A stretch of 64,000 nucleotides of DNA. Origin: Zwartia vadi. Lineage in GTDB: Bacteria > Pseudomonadota > Gammaproteobacteria > Burkholderiales > Burkholderiaceae_B. Location of the stretch: contig NZ_JAUHHE010000003.1 in assembly GCF_030410375.1 (NCBI RefSeq), positions 186,001 through 250,000 of the forward strand, read 5' to 3'. A program made the translations under genes and the position numbers. The notes beneath the pieces were generated by a model. The model worked only from the letters and a program-made list of their open reading frames with translations, was not told the DNA's origin and made no database searches. This document shows, piece after piece, positions 18,450 to 27,252 of this stretch. Each line of letters opens with the position of its first letter. The stretch's first letter is position 1.

Positions 18450-19715
18450 ATGCGCGAAAGCGACATCGCCGGCGAACCATCCCTCCCGATCCCACCATCC
18501 CCGGATGAGAGCGGTCGTCGCTTATCCATCCTGCTAATTATCATGTGCCAGATTGCGGCGATGGCCTTATGGTTTTCCGCCTCCGCAGCAGTGCCGAGTC
18601 TGCTGGACGCCAATCAGCTCTCCACCGATGCCGCGGCCGCCCTCACCTCCGCCGTTCAGATTGGATTTGTCGCGGGCACTCTCGCGAGCGCGGGATGGGG
18701 CCTAGCCGATCGCTTCGATTCCCGCGCGCTATTTTCCACTGCAGCGGTATTGGGCGCGCTCTTTAATGGTGCGCTATTGCTCTGCGGTTTTGATCATCCG
18801 GCCGCCCCATTGCTGAGGTTTGCCACAGGAATGTGCATGGCGGGCATTTATCCAGTCGGCATGAAACTCGCCGCAGGCTGGTCAACCGGCAACATGGGAT
18901 TACTGATGGGCGCCCTCGTCGGCGCCGTAACCCTTGGCTCTGCGATGCCCCACCTTTTTTATGCATTTGTCAGCATTGGCTGGAAAATACCGGTCACCCT
19001 CGCAAGCGGTTGCGCACTGACAGCTGCGCTTGCTATCCACATCGTTCGACTGGGTCCCAAACACGCAAAATCCATGACATTCCGCTGGTCAGACCTTCAA
19101 GCACTCTTGCGCAACAAACCGATTCTATTGGCACAAGGCGGGTATCTCGGTCATATGTGGGAACTCTATGCGATGTGGGCCTGGCTTGGCAGTTTTCTCG
19201 TCTGGGCGCTCCCCGCATCCGGCATGCAGATCGAGTTGGGCCATGCCTCCATCTCGCTGATTACTTTTCTCGTGATGGGGATCGGAGCCATTGGCTGCCT
19301 GCTAGCGGGTCTCCTTGCCGATCGCATTGGACGCACCCTCACGACAGTTGGTGCGTTACTCTTAAGCGGCGGCTGTGCGCTGCTGATCGGATTTTCAGTA
19401 GAAGCCGGTCCGCTCGCGGTCATCGTGATCGCTGCAATCTGGGGCATGACTGTTGTGGCAGACTCCGCGCAATTTTCAGCGGCCATCGCTGAGCTTGCCG
19501 AACCTCGCTTAATCGGTACCGTATTGACTTTGCAGACGAGTCTCGGTTTTCTGCTGACAGCAGGCTCGATCTGGCTGGTCGCACAACTCTCCGATGCGCT
19601 TGGCTGGCGCTATGCTTTCATCGTCTTGGCGATCGGCCCATTATTTGGCGCCTTCAGCATGATGGTTCTGCGTCGACAGCCAGAAGCCATCAAAATGGCA
19701 GGCGGACGCCGGTAG
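18450..19715 (+). CDS. MFS transporter
   Basis: 421 residues with about 12 membrane helices. A hydrophilic 25-residue N-terminal tail precedes the first helix (RRLSILLIIMCQIAAMALWF). The MFS motif between helices 2 and 3 is recognisable as GWGLADRFDSRA, and its repeat in the second half as AGLLADRIGRT. Substrate is not recognisable. It is convergent with umuC, 6 bp between stops. Confidence 0.88.
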   Translation: MRESDIAGEPSLPIPPSPDESGRRLSILLIIMCQIAAMALWFSASAAVPSLLDANQLSTDAAAALTSAVQIGFVAGTLASAGWGLADRFDSRALFSTAAVLGALFNGALLLCGFDHPAAPLLRFATGMCMAGIYPVGMKLAAGWSTGNMGLLMGALVGAVTLGSAMPHLFYAFVSIGWKIPVTLASGCALTAALAIHIVRLGPKHAKSMTFRWSDLQALLRNKPILLAQGGYLGHMWELYAMWAWLGSFLVWALPASGMQIELGHASISLITFLVMGIGAIGCLLAGLLADRIGRTLTTVGALLLSGGCALLIGFSVEAGPLAVIVIAAIWGMTVVADSAQFSAAIAELAEPRLIGTVLTLQTSLGFLLTAGSIWLVAQLSDALGWRYAFIVLAIGPLFGAFSMMVLRRQPEAIKMAGGRR

Positions 19716-19721
19716 TCAGCG

Positions 19722-21071
19722 CTAGCGCACGATCGGCAACTCGTCCCACCGCGTAGTGTATCGGGGCGAACGATTTTCATTACGCATCGCCCAGCGTTGC
19801 GCAACACCGCTCACCCCCGAGCGTACCGTGCCATGCCCATAGTCTCGATTAATCATATCGAGTGCGCGCATCAGTTTGGTCGACCGATTGACTGCGGCTG
19901 CATCATCAAAAATGCTCATTTGACGCGCCTGTTTATCCGATAACAGCGTCAGCATCACACCCGCTTTTTTGTATCGATACCCCGGGCGATACATCACCTC
20001 CAGCCCAGCCAGTGCCGCGGCAGTCAGCGCCAGCGTGTCATCGGTAGGCTCATGCAGTGGCACGGTCAGGCCAGCATGATATTGCTTGTCCTGATTGAAC
20101 CGATTAGTCTGAATAAACACATAGACAGCAGCTGACACAGATTGTTGTTGGCGGAGCTTTTGAGCGGCGCGCGCCAGGTAACTTGCAATCGACTCGCGCA
20201 ACTCCTCGATCGTTTCGACAGGTCGGCCAAAACTACGCGAGGACATGATCTGTTGTTTGGGCGCGGCGATATCGTCGAGCGCGAGACAGGAAATGCCGCG
20301 CAACTCGTTGCAGGTACGCTCAAGAACCACACCAAAGTGCCGGCGCATTTCCTTGGGCGAAGCATTGCGCAAATCAAGTACCGTGTAAATGTTCATCTCA
20401 TTGAGACGTCGGGCAATCCGTCCGCCCACGCCCCAGACCTCGCCAACCTCAACACAGCTCATCCATCTCAGGCGCTCCGTACGCGGAATCACATGTAAAT
20501 CGCAGACCCCCTCGAACTCGGGATTCTTTTTAGCCAGATGATTCGCGAATTTAGCCAGAGTTTTAGAGGGTCCGATACCGACACAGACAGGCAAGCCTGT
20601 CCATTGCTTCACACGCTGGCGCATCTGCTGGCCCATGGCCTGCGCTCCCCCATACAAATGCGCAACCGTCTCGATACGCAAAAATGACTCGTCAATGCTG
20701 TAGATCTCCGTGTCCGGTGAAAAGTCACGCAAAATCTGCACCACCCGATTACTCATATCGCCATACAGTGCATAGTTCGAAGAAAACGCCAGAATGCCTT
20801 GCTCACGCGCAAGCTCTTTCATCTTGAACCAGGGCGTACCCATTTTGACACCCAAGGCCTTGACCTCATTGCTGCGTGCCACGGCACAGCCGTCATTGTT
20901 AGACAGCACGACAATCGGTCTGCCTTCCAATCTGGGCTTGAAGACGCGTTCACAAGAGACATAGAAATTATTGACATCGACCAGAGCGAACTGAGGCGCG
21001 CATGCGGAGTGGGCGGAGCCGGCCGTCGAGGTGAATGACTTGAATGACCCGAACATGACCGTTGCCTTCAT
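19722..21071 (-). CDS. umuC: DNA polymerase V subunit UmuC (Y-family)
   Basis: 449 residues. The catalytic domain has [16 protein letters not shown] (first metal-binding Asp), SIDESF (second acidic pair) and [20 protein letters not shown]. The C-terminal UmuC-specific tail has ARQMSIFD, resembling a beta-clamp-binding motif. Translesion synthesis after SOS induction. I start at ATG 21071, whose ATGA overlaps the umuD stop. An internal ATG at 21056 is possible, and the longer frame to 21116 lies inside umuD. Confidence 0.95.
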   Translation of the reverse strand: MKATVMFGSFKSFTSTAGSAHSACAPQFALVDVNNFYVSCERVFKPRLEGRPIVVLSNNDGCAVARSNEVKALGVKMGTPWFKMKELAREQGILAFSSNYALYGDMSNRVVQILRDFSPDTEIYSIDESFLRIETVAHLYGGAQAMGQQMRQRVKQWTGLPVCVGIGPSKTLAKFANHLAKKNPEFEGVCDLHVIPRTERLRWMSCVEVGEVWGVGGRIARRLNEMNIYTVLDLRNASPKEMRRHFGVVLERTCNELRGISCLALDDIAAPKQQIMSSRSFGRPVETIEELRESIASYLARAAQKLRQQQSVSAAVYVFIQTNRFNQDKQYHAGLTVPLHEPTDDTLALTAAALAGLEVMYRPGYRYKKAGVMLTLLSDKQARQMSIFDDAAAVNRSTKLMRALDMINRDYGHGTVRSGVSGVAQRWAMRNENRSPRYTTRWDELPIVR

Positions 21072-21556
21072 CCACCCGTCACGTAACGACGCACGACCCC
21101 GACGACCACGCCCCAAACGAGCAACTCATTACCGTCCTTGAATTCGATAGGCGGATAAGCGGGATTCTCGGCACGCAACTCGACACGACCGCGATGTTTG
21201 TACAAGCGTTTGAGTGTGTAGTCGCCATCCACTACCGCCACGACGATGTCGCGATGCTTGGGCGTCATGGCGCGATCCACGATCACCTTGTCCCCTTCTT
21301 CGATACTGGCACCCGACATCGAGTCCCCTTTCACCGTGAATAAAAACGTCGCTGGCTTGTTGCGCACGAGATAGTCGTTCAGATCCAGCCCAACCTCGAT
21401 ATAGTCGGCTGCGGGCGAAGGAAAGCCGGCACTGATCCGATGCGCCAAGAGCGGCAAGTCACCCGCAGCCGGCTCCAACGCCACGTTGACAGGGGTTTGA
21501 GTGAGATTTTGCCTTCCCTTGTTTGGAGAGACTTGAGACGCCAATATACTGTTCAT
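21068..21556 (-). CDS. umuD: UmuD, self-cleaving SOS protein
   Basis: 162 residues of the LexA/UmuD S24 family. The cleavage site is Ala43-Gly44 (SAGFPSPA); the catalytic Ser is in GDSMSGA and the Lys in YTLKRLY. After RecA-stimulated cleavage the product partners UmuC. The N-terminal arm is about 19 residues longer than in E. coli, and the ATG at 21556 lies inside the LexA box with no ribosome binding site before it. Either the message is leaderless or the true start is downstream, for example GTG 21484. Confidence 0.93.
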   Translation of the reverse strand: MNSILASQVSPNKGRQNLTQTPVNVALEPAAGDLPLLAHRISAGFPSPAADYIEVGLDLNDYLVRNKPATFLFTVKGDSMSGASIEEGDKVIVDRAMTPKHRDIVVAVVDGDYTLKRLYKHRGRVELRAENPAYPPIEFKDGNELLVWGVVVGVVRRYVTGG

Positions 21557-21564
21557 ATATACAG
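21549..21564 (-). promoter_or_regulatory. LexA (SOS) box of umuDC
   Basis: CTGT-N8-ACAG with an AT-rich centre (TCATATAT) and flanking TATA on both sides, a near-perfect 16-bp LexA operator. It overlaps a -10-like TATACT (21563-21568, minus strand) and the called umuD start codon at 21554-21556. Confidence 0.9.
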
Positions 21565-21568
21565 TATA

Positions 21569-21910
21569 CGATTAACATTTGGATACAACCAAGTCCTAGA
21601 GACAATCACTTAATTAAAAAATTCAAAAATATTAAAGATATTGAATGACCGAAGTTCCAAGCTATTGAGTAGCTTTGGATTGCTTAGTCCAACAAACAAG
21701 CCTTAAGGTTAATGAATATTTTTAAATAACTAAGTTTTATTTATGTTAGTTTTTGATGTTTGTATGTTCAGCCAAGTCAACAAGCAATTAGACTCGTACC
21801 AACAGACCACCTGCTGAACGATTATTAGTGTGAGACTGACCCTTATACTGATCAGGAATCTTATCTAATCATCACAGCCCTATACCTCATTCAATAAAGA
21901 CATCGACATC
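21569..21910. other. AT-rich intergenic region, no gene seen
   Basis: About 340 bp between the divergent umuD and DUF1993 genes. It is clearly more AT-rich than its surroundings, with TTAATTAAAAAATTC and TTTTTAAATAACTAAG stretches. I find no open frame with coding character, no RNA gene and no long repeat. It probably holds the promoter of the DUF1993-ugpQ unit. Confidence 0.5.
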
Positions 21911-22420
21911 ATGCCAATCTCACTTTACACCGCCACTGTTCCAGTTTTTAAACAAATGTTGCTCGCACTGAGTGATGTACTCAAAAAGGGTGAGGAGTAC
22001 GCTCAACACCGAAAATTTGATCCGACTGTTTTGTTGCAATCGCGCTTATTTCCAGACATGCTGCCGCTCGTCCGTCAAGTCCAAATCGCCTGCGACTTTG
22101 CCAAAAGCGTGCCTTCGCGTCTTGCAGGGATTGAGGTGGCCGCCTACGAGGACAATGAACAAAGTTTTGCTGAATTACAGCAGCGTATCGCTAAAACCTT
22201 AGCGCTCATCGATACTATCTCGGCAAGTCAAGTCGACAGCAGTTCAGTAAAAGAAGTTGTTCTTCGCCCGGGAACACCCAAAGAGAAAAAACTGTCCGCC
22301 GAGGACTACGCCTTGAAATACGGCATGCCTCAGTTTTTCTTTCATGTCACGACTGCCTACAACTTGCTTCGCAATAATGGTGTAGAAATTGGTAAGAAAG
22401 ATTACATGGGAACGTATTAA
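21911..22420 (+). CDS. DUF1993 family protein
   Basis: 169 residues matching the DUF1993 pattern, a DinB-like helical bundle: YTATVPVFKQMLLALSDVL near the start, SRLFPDMLPLVRQVQIACDFAK in the middle, and MPQFFFHVTTAYNLLRNNGVEIGKKDYMG at the end. Function is unknown. The stop TAA is directly followed by the GTG start of ugpQ, so the two are coupled. Confidence 0.88.
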   Translation: MPISLYTATVPVFKQMLLALSDVLKKGEEYAQHRKFDPTVLLQSRLFPDMLPLVRQVQIACDFAKSVPSRLAGIEVAAYEDNEQSFAELQQRIAKTLALIDTISASQVDSSSVKEVVLRPGTPKEKKLSAEDYALKYGMPQFFFHVTTAYNLLRNNGVEIGKKDYMGTY

Positions 22421-23137
22421 GTGTCCTACCCTCGTTGGATCGCACACAGAGGGGCAGGTCATCAGGCGCCTGAAAATACCATGGCCGCATTTCGGGCAGG
22501 CTTTGAATCCGGGTTCAGGATGTTTGAATGCGATGCCAAACTAAGCTCGGATGGCGTGGTTTACCTGCTGCATGATGACACGTTAAATCGAACGACCAAT
22601 GCAGCGGGACCTGCGCATCTACTGGCATGGAATGAGCTCAAGCTTTTAGACGCGGGCAGCTGGCACAGCAAATCCTTCGAAGGCGAGGCCATACCGACTC
22701 TCGAAGAGATCATACGTTTCTGCCTCGACAAGCAATGTCAACTCAATATTGAAATTAAACCTTCGCTAGGATTTGAAACGCAAACCGGCGAATCGGTTGC
22801 ACGCGAAGTTCAACGCCTTTGGTCTGGGCAGCCTCCACTTCTCTCGTCCTTTAAGCGCGAAGCACTGCGAGGTGCCCAAAGCATCGCTCCCGAGATCCCG
22901 CGCGGTCTTCTCATGGATGCACTTGCGCCAGATTGGCACGAGGCTACAAAAGACATGCAATGTTCAGCACTCATTTGTAATGAGAAACTTTACAACACAC
23001 GCTTGCTTGATGAGATCAAAGCACGCGACTTATGCGCACTAGCTTACACTGTCAACAACCAAACACGCGCGCAAATGCTTATGGAAATGGGTATTGATGC
23101 CATCATCACAGACTGCATGGAGTTTGCTTCGCTCTAA
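22421..23137 (+). CDS. ugpQ: glycerophosphodiester phosphodiesterase
   Basis: 238 residues of the GDPD TIM-barrel family. It carries IAHRGAGHQAPENTMAAF (catalytic His-Arg and metal-binding Glu), FECDAKLSSDGVVYLLHDDTLNRTT, and LNIEIKP. It hydrolyses glycerophosphodiesters to glycerol-3-phosphate and an alcohol. No signal peptide, so cytoplasmic as UgpQ. The GTG start directly abuts the upstream stop. Its stop overlaps the convergent Fe-ADH stop by 4 bp. Confidence 0.94.
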   Translation: MSYPRWIAHRGAGHQAPENTMAAFRAGFESGFRMFECDAKLSSDGVVYLLHDDTLNRTTNAAGPAHLLAWNELKLLDAGSWHSKSFEGEAIPTLEEIIRFCLDKQCQLNIEIKPSLGFETQTGESVAREVQRLWSGQPPLLSSFKREALRGAQSIAPEIPRGLLMDALAPDWHEATKDMQCSALICNEKLYNTRLLDEIKARDLCALAYTVNNQTRAQMLMEMGIDAIITDCMEFASL

Positions 23138-24249
23138 AATGCAGCCTCTAGTAATTCCTCGTATAACTCAATATTCATTTTTCTTGGATTGGTCTTGTTT
23201 GCATTGTCCAACATTGCGGCGCAAGCAATGCCATTCAAGTCATCTCGCATCAGTCCCAGATCTCTAAGTCTCGTTGGAATGCCCAGGGAAACAATCAGCT
23301 GAGTGATTTTTTCAGGGATGACTGACACTTGAGCAGCCGAGCAATATTCTGCAATTTTTTCTGCTTTAGTCCCCAGCTCATTCAAGTTCATCCTTAAAAC
23401 ATGCGGCAGCAAGATAGCGTTAAGCGTACCGTGGTGATAACCAAGCGCTCCCAACGGATGGGCACAAGCATGTACGGCACCCATCCCCTTTTGAAAACAC
23501 AAAGCTCCTTCCAGAGACCCCATCATCATATTCCAACGTGATTGGCGATCATCACCGTGCTTGACGGCACGCTCGATACTGCTAAATAACCTATGCATGC
23601 CATCTAATGCAATAGCGTCTGCCGGAGGGTTGATCGTTGGAGAACAATAAGTCTCAACACAATGCGCCAATGCATCCATACCCGTCGTTGCAGTAATCAA
23701 AGGAGGTAGTCCCAGCGTCAACTCAGGATCGCATAATGCCGCGGTCACAATGTGCGGACAACGCACACCGGCTTTGATTCCATTGTCGAAAATAATCACT
23801 GCAGAACGACCAACTTCGCTGCCTGTACCGGCAGTAGTAGGCATCAAAATCAAAGGTGGCGTTTGACCAAGGGGCAATTCGGAAGGATTTCGATTGGAAT
23901 AATTCCATAAGGGTGCTGGATGCGTAGCCAAGATCGCAATCGCTTTAGCCAAATCGAGTGCGGCTCCGCCACCAATACCAACGATACCGTCACACTGCTG
24001 CTCTAAATAAAATAGAGCACCTGCTTTTGCTGATGCTTCTGTCGGATTGGCAGGCACATCGCTGAACACAGCTTGCTTGTGCTCTATAGGCAAACTTTCA
24101 GTTGCCTGTTCAAAAACACCTGCGGATAAAATTCCGCGATCCGTCACAAACAGCGCACGCCTGATCCCGGAAGAATCCATCACTGCCGGCAATTGTTTGC
24201 GTACACCAAAATCAAAATGAACCGGGGGGCCAAATAAAATGATACTCAT
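23134..24249 (-). CDS. iron-containing alcohol dehydrogenase
   Basis: 371-residue group III alcohol dehydrogenase. The NAD site has GIVGIGGGAALDLAKA. PTTAGTGSEV precedes the metal region, where MDALAHCVETY and a His-rich stretch (AVHACAHPLGALGYHHG) supply iron ligands. It resembles maleylacetate reductase and lactaldehyde/4-hydroxybutyrate dehydrogenase relatives; the exact substrate cannot be fixed. Its start overlaps the stop of the MDR gene upstream by 4 bp, so the two are coupled. Confidence 0.9.
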   Translation of the reverse strand: MSIILFGPPVHFDFGVRKQLPAVMDSSGIRRALFVTDRGILSAGVFEQATESLPIEHKQAVFSDVPANPTEASAKAGALFYLEQQCDGIVGIGGGAALDLAKAIAILATHPAPLWNYSNRNPSELPLGQTPPLILMPTTAGTGSEVGRSAVIIFDNGIKAGVRCPHIVTAALCDPELTLGLPPLITATTGMDALAHCVETYCSPTINPPADAIALDGMHRLFSSIERAVKHGDDRQSRWNMMMGSLEGALCFQKGMGAVHACAHPLGALGYHHGTLNAILLPHVLRMNLNELGTKAEKIAEYCSAAQVSVIPEKITQLIVSLGIPTRLRDLGLMRDDLNGIACAAMLDNANKTNPRKMNIELYEELLEAAF

Positions 24250-25256
24250 ACAATTCGCACAATCTGTTTACCTACATTCGCACCATTCAGCATATCGATA
24301 AAGGCTTGCGGCGCCGATTCCAACCCTTCACTGATCGTTTCAAGATGCTTTAACTTGCCTGCACGATAAGCCGCCTGAATTTCTTGCGTTGCAACTGGCC
24401 ACAAGTCGCGATGATCGGACAAAACAAAGCCGTGGAGGGAAACGCGTTTATTAAAAAACTCACGATAATTTTTAATTCCGTACGGCTCTGTCGCATTGTA
24501 TTGAGAGACAGTGCCGCATAAAGCAACGCGGGCATTAAGGTTGAGCATGGTAAGAACCAAATCAGTTATCGGTCCTCCAACATTATCGAAATACACGTCA
24601 ACGCCCGCAGGCAAAGCCTCAGAAAGTGCCCGTGCAAAATTGGGGCTTTTGTAATCAACACAAGCATCAAAGCCTAATTCGTTGACAACAATTTCGCATT
24701 TACGGGCGCCCCCTGCAATCCCTACTGCACGGCATCCATGCAACTGGGCAAGCTGCCCGGCAACGCTACCAACTGCGCCTGAAGCTGCAGAGATCAATAC
24801 CGTTTGACCCGCGACAGGTCGACCAAACTTCATCAAGCCCAACCAGGCTGTCAGTCCTGTCGAGCCAAGCGCACCGAGAAACGCGCTCAAAGGCTTCATA
24901 CTCGGATCAATTCTCTGGAGCTCTCCAGCGGCGGCGGCACTGACATCCTCCCAACTCAGTCGTCCAACCACCCAATCACCAACATTGATTGAATCGTCCT
25001 TGCTTTCAATGACCTGTCCAATCGTGCGACCCACCATTTTTTCACCGATCTTCATCACAGGCGCATACGAGTCTTTGGCTTCCATGCGCATACGAATATA
25101 GGGATCAACAGACAAATAATGGTTGCGAATCAAAACCTGACCAGCTTTGATAGTAGGAATCTCGGCTTGTTGAATGATGAAACAGTCAAGCGTCGGCATA
25201 CCAGTTGGACGCTTTGCATAGATGACTTGACGGTTCGTAGGGGGGAGAGAAGTCAT
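24246..25256 (-). CDS. NADP-dependent MDR oxidoreductase (PTGR/leukotriene-B4 reductase type)
   Basis: 336 residues of the zinc-free medium-chain reductase group. It has YLSVDPYIRMRM, the cofactor loop VLISAASGAVGSVAGQLAQ, VDVYFDNVGGP and ARVALCGTVSQYN. Members reduce alpha,beta-unsaturated ketones or aldehydes. The ATG at 25256 fits family N termini; an in-frame extension to 25325 runs into the Bug gene. It lies 7 bp after the Bug stop, in a cupin-Bug-MDR-ADH operon. Confidence 0.88.
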   Translation of the reverse strand: MTSLPPTNRQVIYAKRPTGMPTLDCFIIQQAEIPTIKAGQVLIRNHYLSVDPYIRMRMEAKDSYAPVMKIGEKMVGRTIGQVIESKDDSINVGDWVVGRLSWEDVSAAAAGELQRIDPSMKPLSAFLGALGSTGLTAWLGLMKFGRPVAGQTVLISAASGAVGSVAGQLAQLHGCRAVGIAGGARKCEIVVNELGFDACVDYKSPNFARALSEALPAGVDVYFDNVGGPITDLVLTMLNLNARVALCGTVSQYNATEPYGIKNYREFFNKRVSLHGFVLSDHRDLWPVATQEIQAAYRAGKLKHLETISEGLESAPQAFIDMLNGANVGKQIVRIV

Positions 25257-25263
25257 GTGAATC

Positions 25264-26280
25264 TTAACCAAGGGAAATGTTGGCAGTGCGAATGAGCTTT
25301 TCAAGTGCAGAACGCTGAGTCTCAAGCCAAGCTGAAAATTGTGCGGGCGTGTTCACGACCAGAACCATTCCACGCGAATCAATGGTCTTGATGACATTAG
25401 GTGATTTGGCTGCCTTTTCAGTTGCAGCCTGAAGAGCTTGAATCGCCTGCGCGGGAGTATCTTTAGCGGCAAAAAATCCAAACCAGTCATCCATATCAAA
25501 GCCAGGATACCCCTGTTCCGCGATTGTAGGAATATCAGGATAGCTCTTGGTACGCTCTAAACTTGTTAAACCAAGAATACGAGCTTTTCCAGCCTGCACA
25601 GCCCCAATTGCGGTCGATAGTGTCAATAAAGTCGAGTCAATCTGTCCGCCCATCAGATCCCTCACCGCATCGGCCCCTCCTCGATAGGGAGTATGAATCA
25701 ACTCGATACCTGCCACTTGCTGAAACATCGCGATCGCAAGATGTCCCATCCCTCCAGCAGGAGGCGTACCGCACGTGACTTTTTTCGGATGAGCTTTGGC
25801 GTACGCTACAAATTCTTTAAGTGTTTTAGCTGGAAAATCCGCTTTGACCGCCAATACTTGTGGAACACGCACAGCAAGCGTGACAGGAATAAATGAAGAC
25901 TTGTAATCAAACGCGATATTTTTCAAAAGGATAGGATTCGTCAGTTGATTCGCCGCATCCCATAAAAATGTGTAGCCGTCTGCGGGAGCCTGCAAACTCG
26001 CTTGTGCAGCGATCACCGCGTTACCGCCCGTACGGTTTTCAACCACGACTGACTGACCGAGTATTTCACCAACAGCTGCACAAATAGCACGTGCAGACGT
26101 ATCCGCGGCGCCTCCAGCGGAAAACGGAACAATCACGCGCAGCGGCTTGTTCGGCCATGCTCCTTGCGCATAGACCTTTGAGCCCAACAACGCGCTCGCT
26201 ATGATTCCCATCCCACCTTTTAAAACTGACCGGCGATCAATTGAAGGGACTGATGGACTTTGATTGATTGATTTTTTCAT
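25264..26280 (-). CDS. Bug/TctC family solute-binding protein
   Basis: 338 residues. The signal region has DRRSVLKGG then a hydrophobic stretch ending VYAQ; the twin Arg suggests Tat export. Mature hallmarks are WPNKPLRVIVPFSAGGAADT, SVVVENRTGG, ADGYTFLWD and IHTPYRGG. ATG 26280 has GGAG five to six bases upstream, so the in-frame ATG at 26298 is not used. Orphan receptor, second gene of the minus-strand unit after the cupin. Confidence 0.93.
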   Translation of the reverse strand: MKKSINQSPSVPSIDRRSVLKGGMGIIASALLGSKVYAQGAWPNKPLRVIVPFSAGGAADTSARAICAAVGEILGQSVVVENRTGGNAVIAAQASLQAPADGYTFLWDAANQLTNPILLKNIAFDYKSSFIPVTLAVRVPQVLAVKADFPAKTLKEFVAYAKAHPKKVTCGTPPAGGMGHLAIAMFQQVAGIELIHTPYRGGADAVRDLMGGQIDSTLLTLSTAIGAVQAGKARILGLTSLERTKSYPDIPTIAEQGYPGFDMDDWFGFFAAKDTPAQAIQALQAATEKAAKSPNVIKTIDSRGMVLVVNTPAQFSAWLETQRSALEKLIRTANISLG

Positions 26281-26338
26281 TTTTTGTCTCCAAGGCAAGC
26301 GTATTAAGCAAGCAATCTTTCATTGCAAAAGGGAAAGC

Positions 26339-27097
26339 CTATCTTTTTCCAAACTGTAATATTAAAAATTCAGCCCCAGCTTCCCCCGCCTGAACCGAAA
26401 ATGTTGCCTCCGTTGGCTCTCTAAAAAAAACAGAGGACTCGGCAAAGTCTTGACCTGAGCACTTCAAAATACCTTGTAAGCTCACCAGGTACTGACCACC
26501 ACCTTGCGCCGCAGACTCCATTCTGAATGATTGTTGAGGCCCTAGTCGCACCAGACTGGCTGACAATCCATCATCAAGCGCATACTGCCCCTCCTGAAAC
26601 AAGCGCTCCACAACAGGCTCGCTTAGATGGCTCAGAACTGCTTGCGTACTCTTTACAAAAGGGATGGAAAAATGTCTTTTCTTGGAGGGACGAAGCTTTT
26701 CACGATAGCCGTCCTTGTGAAGATAAATCGCTCCTGGATCCTTGCGTGGACGCAAAGCAAAATAAGATAGACCCTGCTGACTCGCTGTAATAGGTCCATA
26801 GCCAGTGTAAGCATCGGTGTAATGCACCATGAGAGGGCCAAGTTTGCCTTCGGTGCGGCCCATCTGACCTTCACCCTCGATAAACACTTGGAATTGTTCC
26901 ACCTCGTGGAAATGCGGCTGAATCACTTCCGTGGGAGTCATTTCAATCAAAAAGGCCTGGGGAGAAACCGTCTTGGCCTCGTGCGTTGAATCAGCGGAAG
27001 GACGCAAAAAATCAGTCCTCCAATGCACTTCCCCGCTCTCCATACGTGACAGTCTGCGTCCGACTAATGATTCTTTTTTAGTTGCAATATGAATCAT
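26339..27097 (-). CDS. cupin-fold protein, possibly bicupin
   Basis: 252 residues. The first cupin motif is seen in IQPHFHEVEQFQVFIEGEGQ, where the His/Glu could bind metal. The C-terminal half has a second beta-rich repeat (GGQYLVSLQGILK ... EATFSVQAGEAGAEFLILQFG) that lacks the full metal motif. ATG 27097 follows GAGGAG, which decides it over an in-frame extension to 27187. Heads the unit with Bug, MDR and ADH. Function is not recognised; small-molecule dioxygenase, isomerase or sensor are all possible. Confidence 0.7.
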   Translation of the reverse strand: MIHIATKKESLVGRRLSRMESGEVHWRTDFLRPSADSTHEAKTVSPQAFLIEMTPTEVIQPHFHEVEQFQVFIEGEGQMGRTEGKLGPLMVHYTDAYTGYGPITASQQGLSYFALRPRKDPGAIYLHKDGYREKLRPSKKRHFSIPFVKSTQAVLSHLSEPVVERLFQEGQYALDDGLSASLVRLGPQQSFRMESAAQGGGQYLVSLQGILKCSGQDFAESSVFFREPTEATFSVQAGEAGAEFLILQFGKR

Positions 27098-27252
27098 GGA
27101 AAAAAGTCTCCTCGTTTTATTTTCGCTGAATATAACTGAATTCCTCCAGTCGATATCACAAAGATTATTACTTGCAATCACACGCATCGTCAGGTACTTT
27201 TCGCAACGGAGACAGTGCTCGAATAAAACGCACGATAAATAATGAGTTCAAC

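Noticed and set aside
18833..19492. 219-residue plus-strand frame
   Set aside because: Out-of-frame shadow inside the MFS gene; Arg/His/Cys-rich composition with no membrane or domain pattern.
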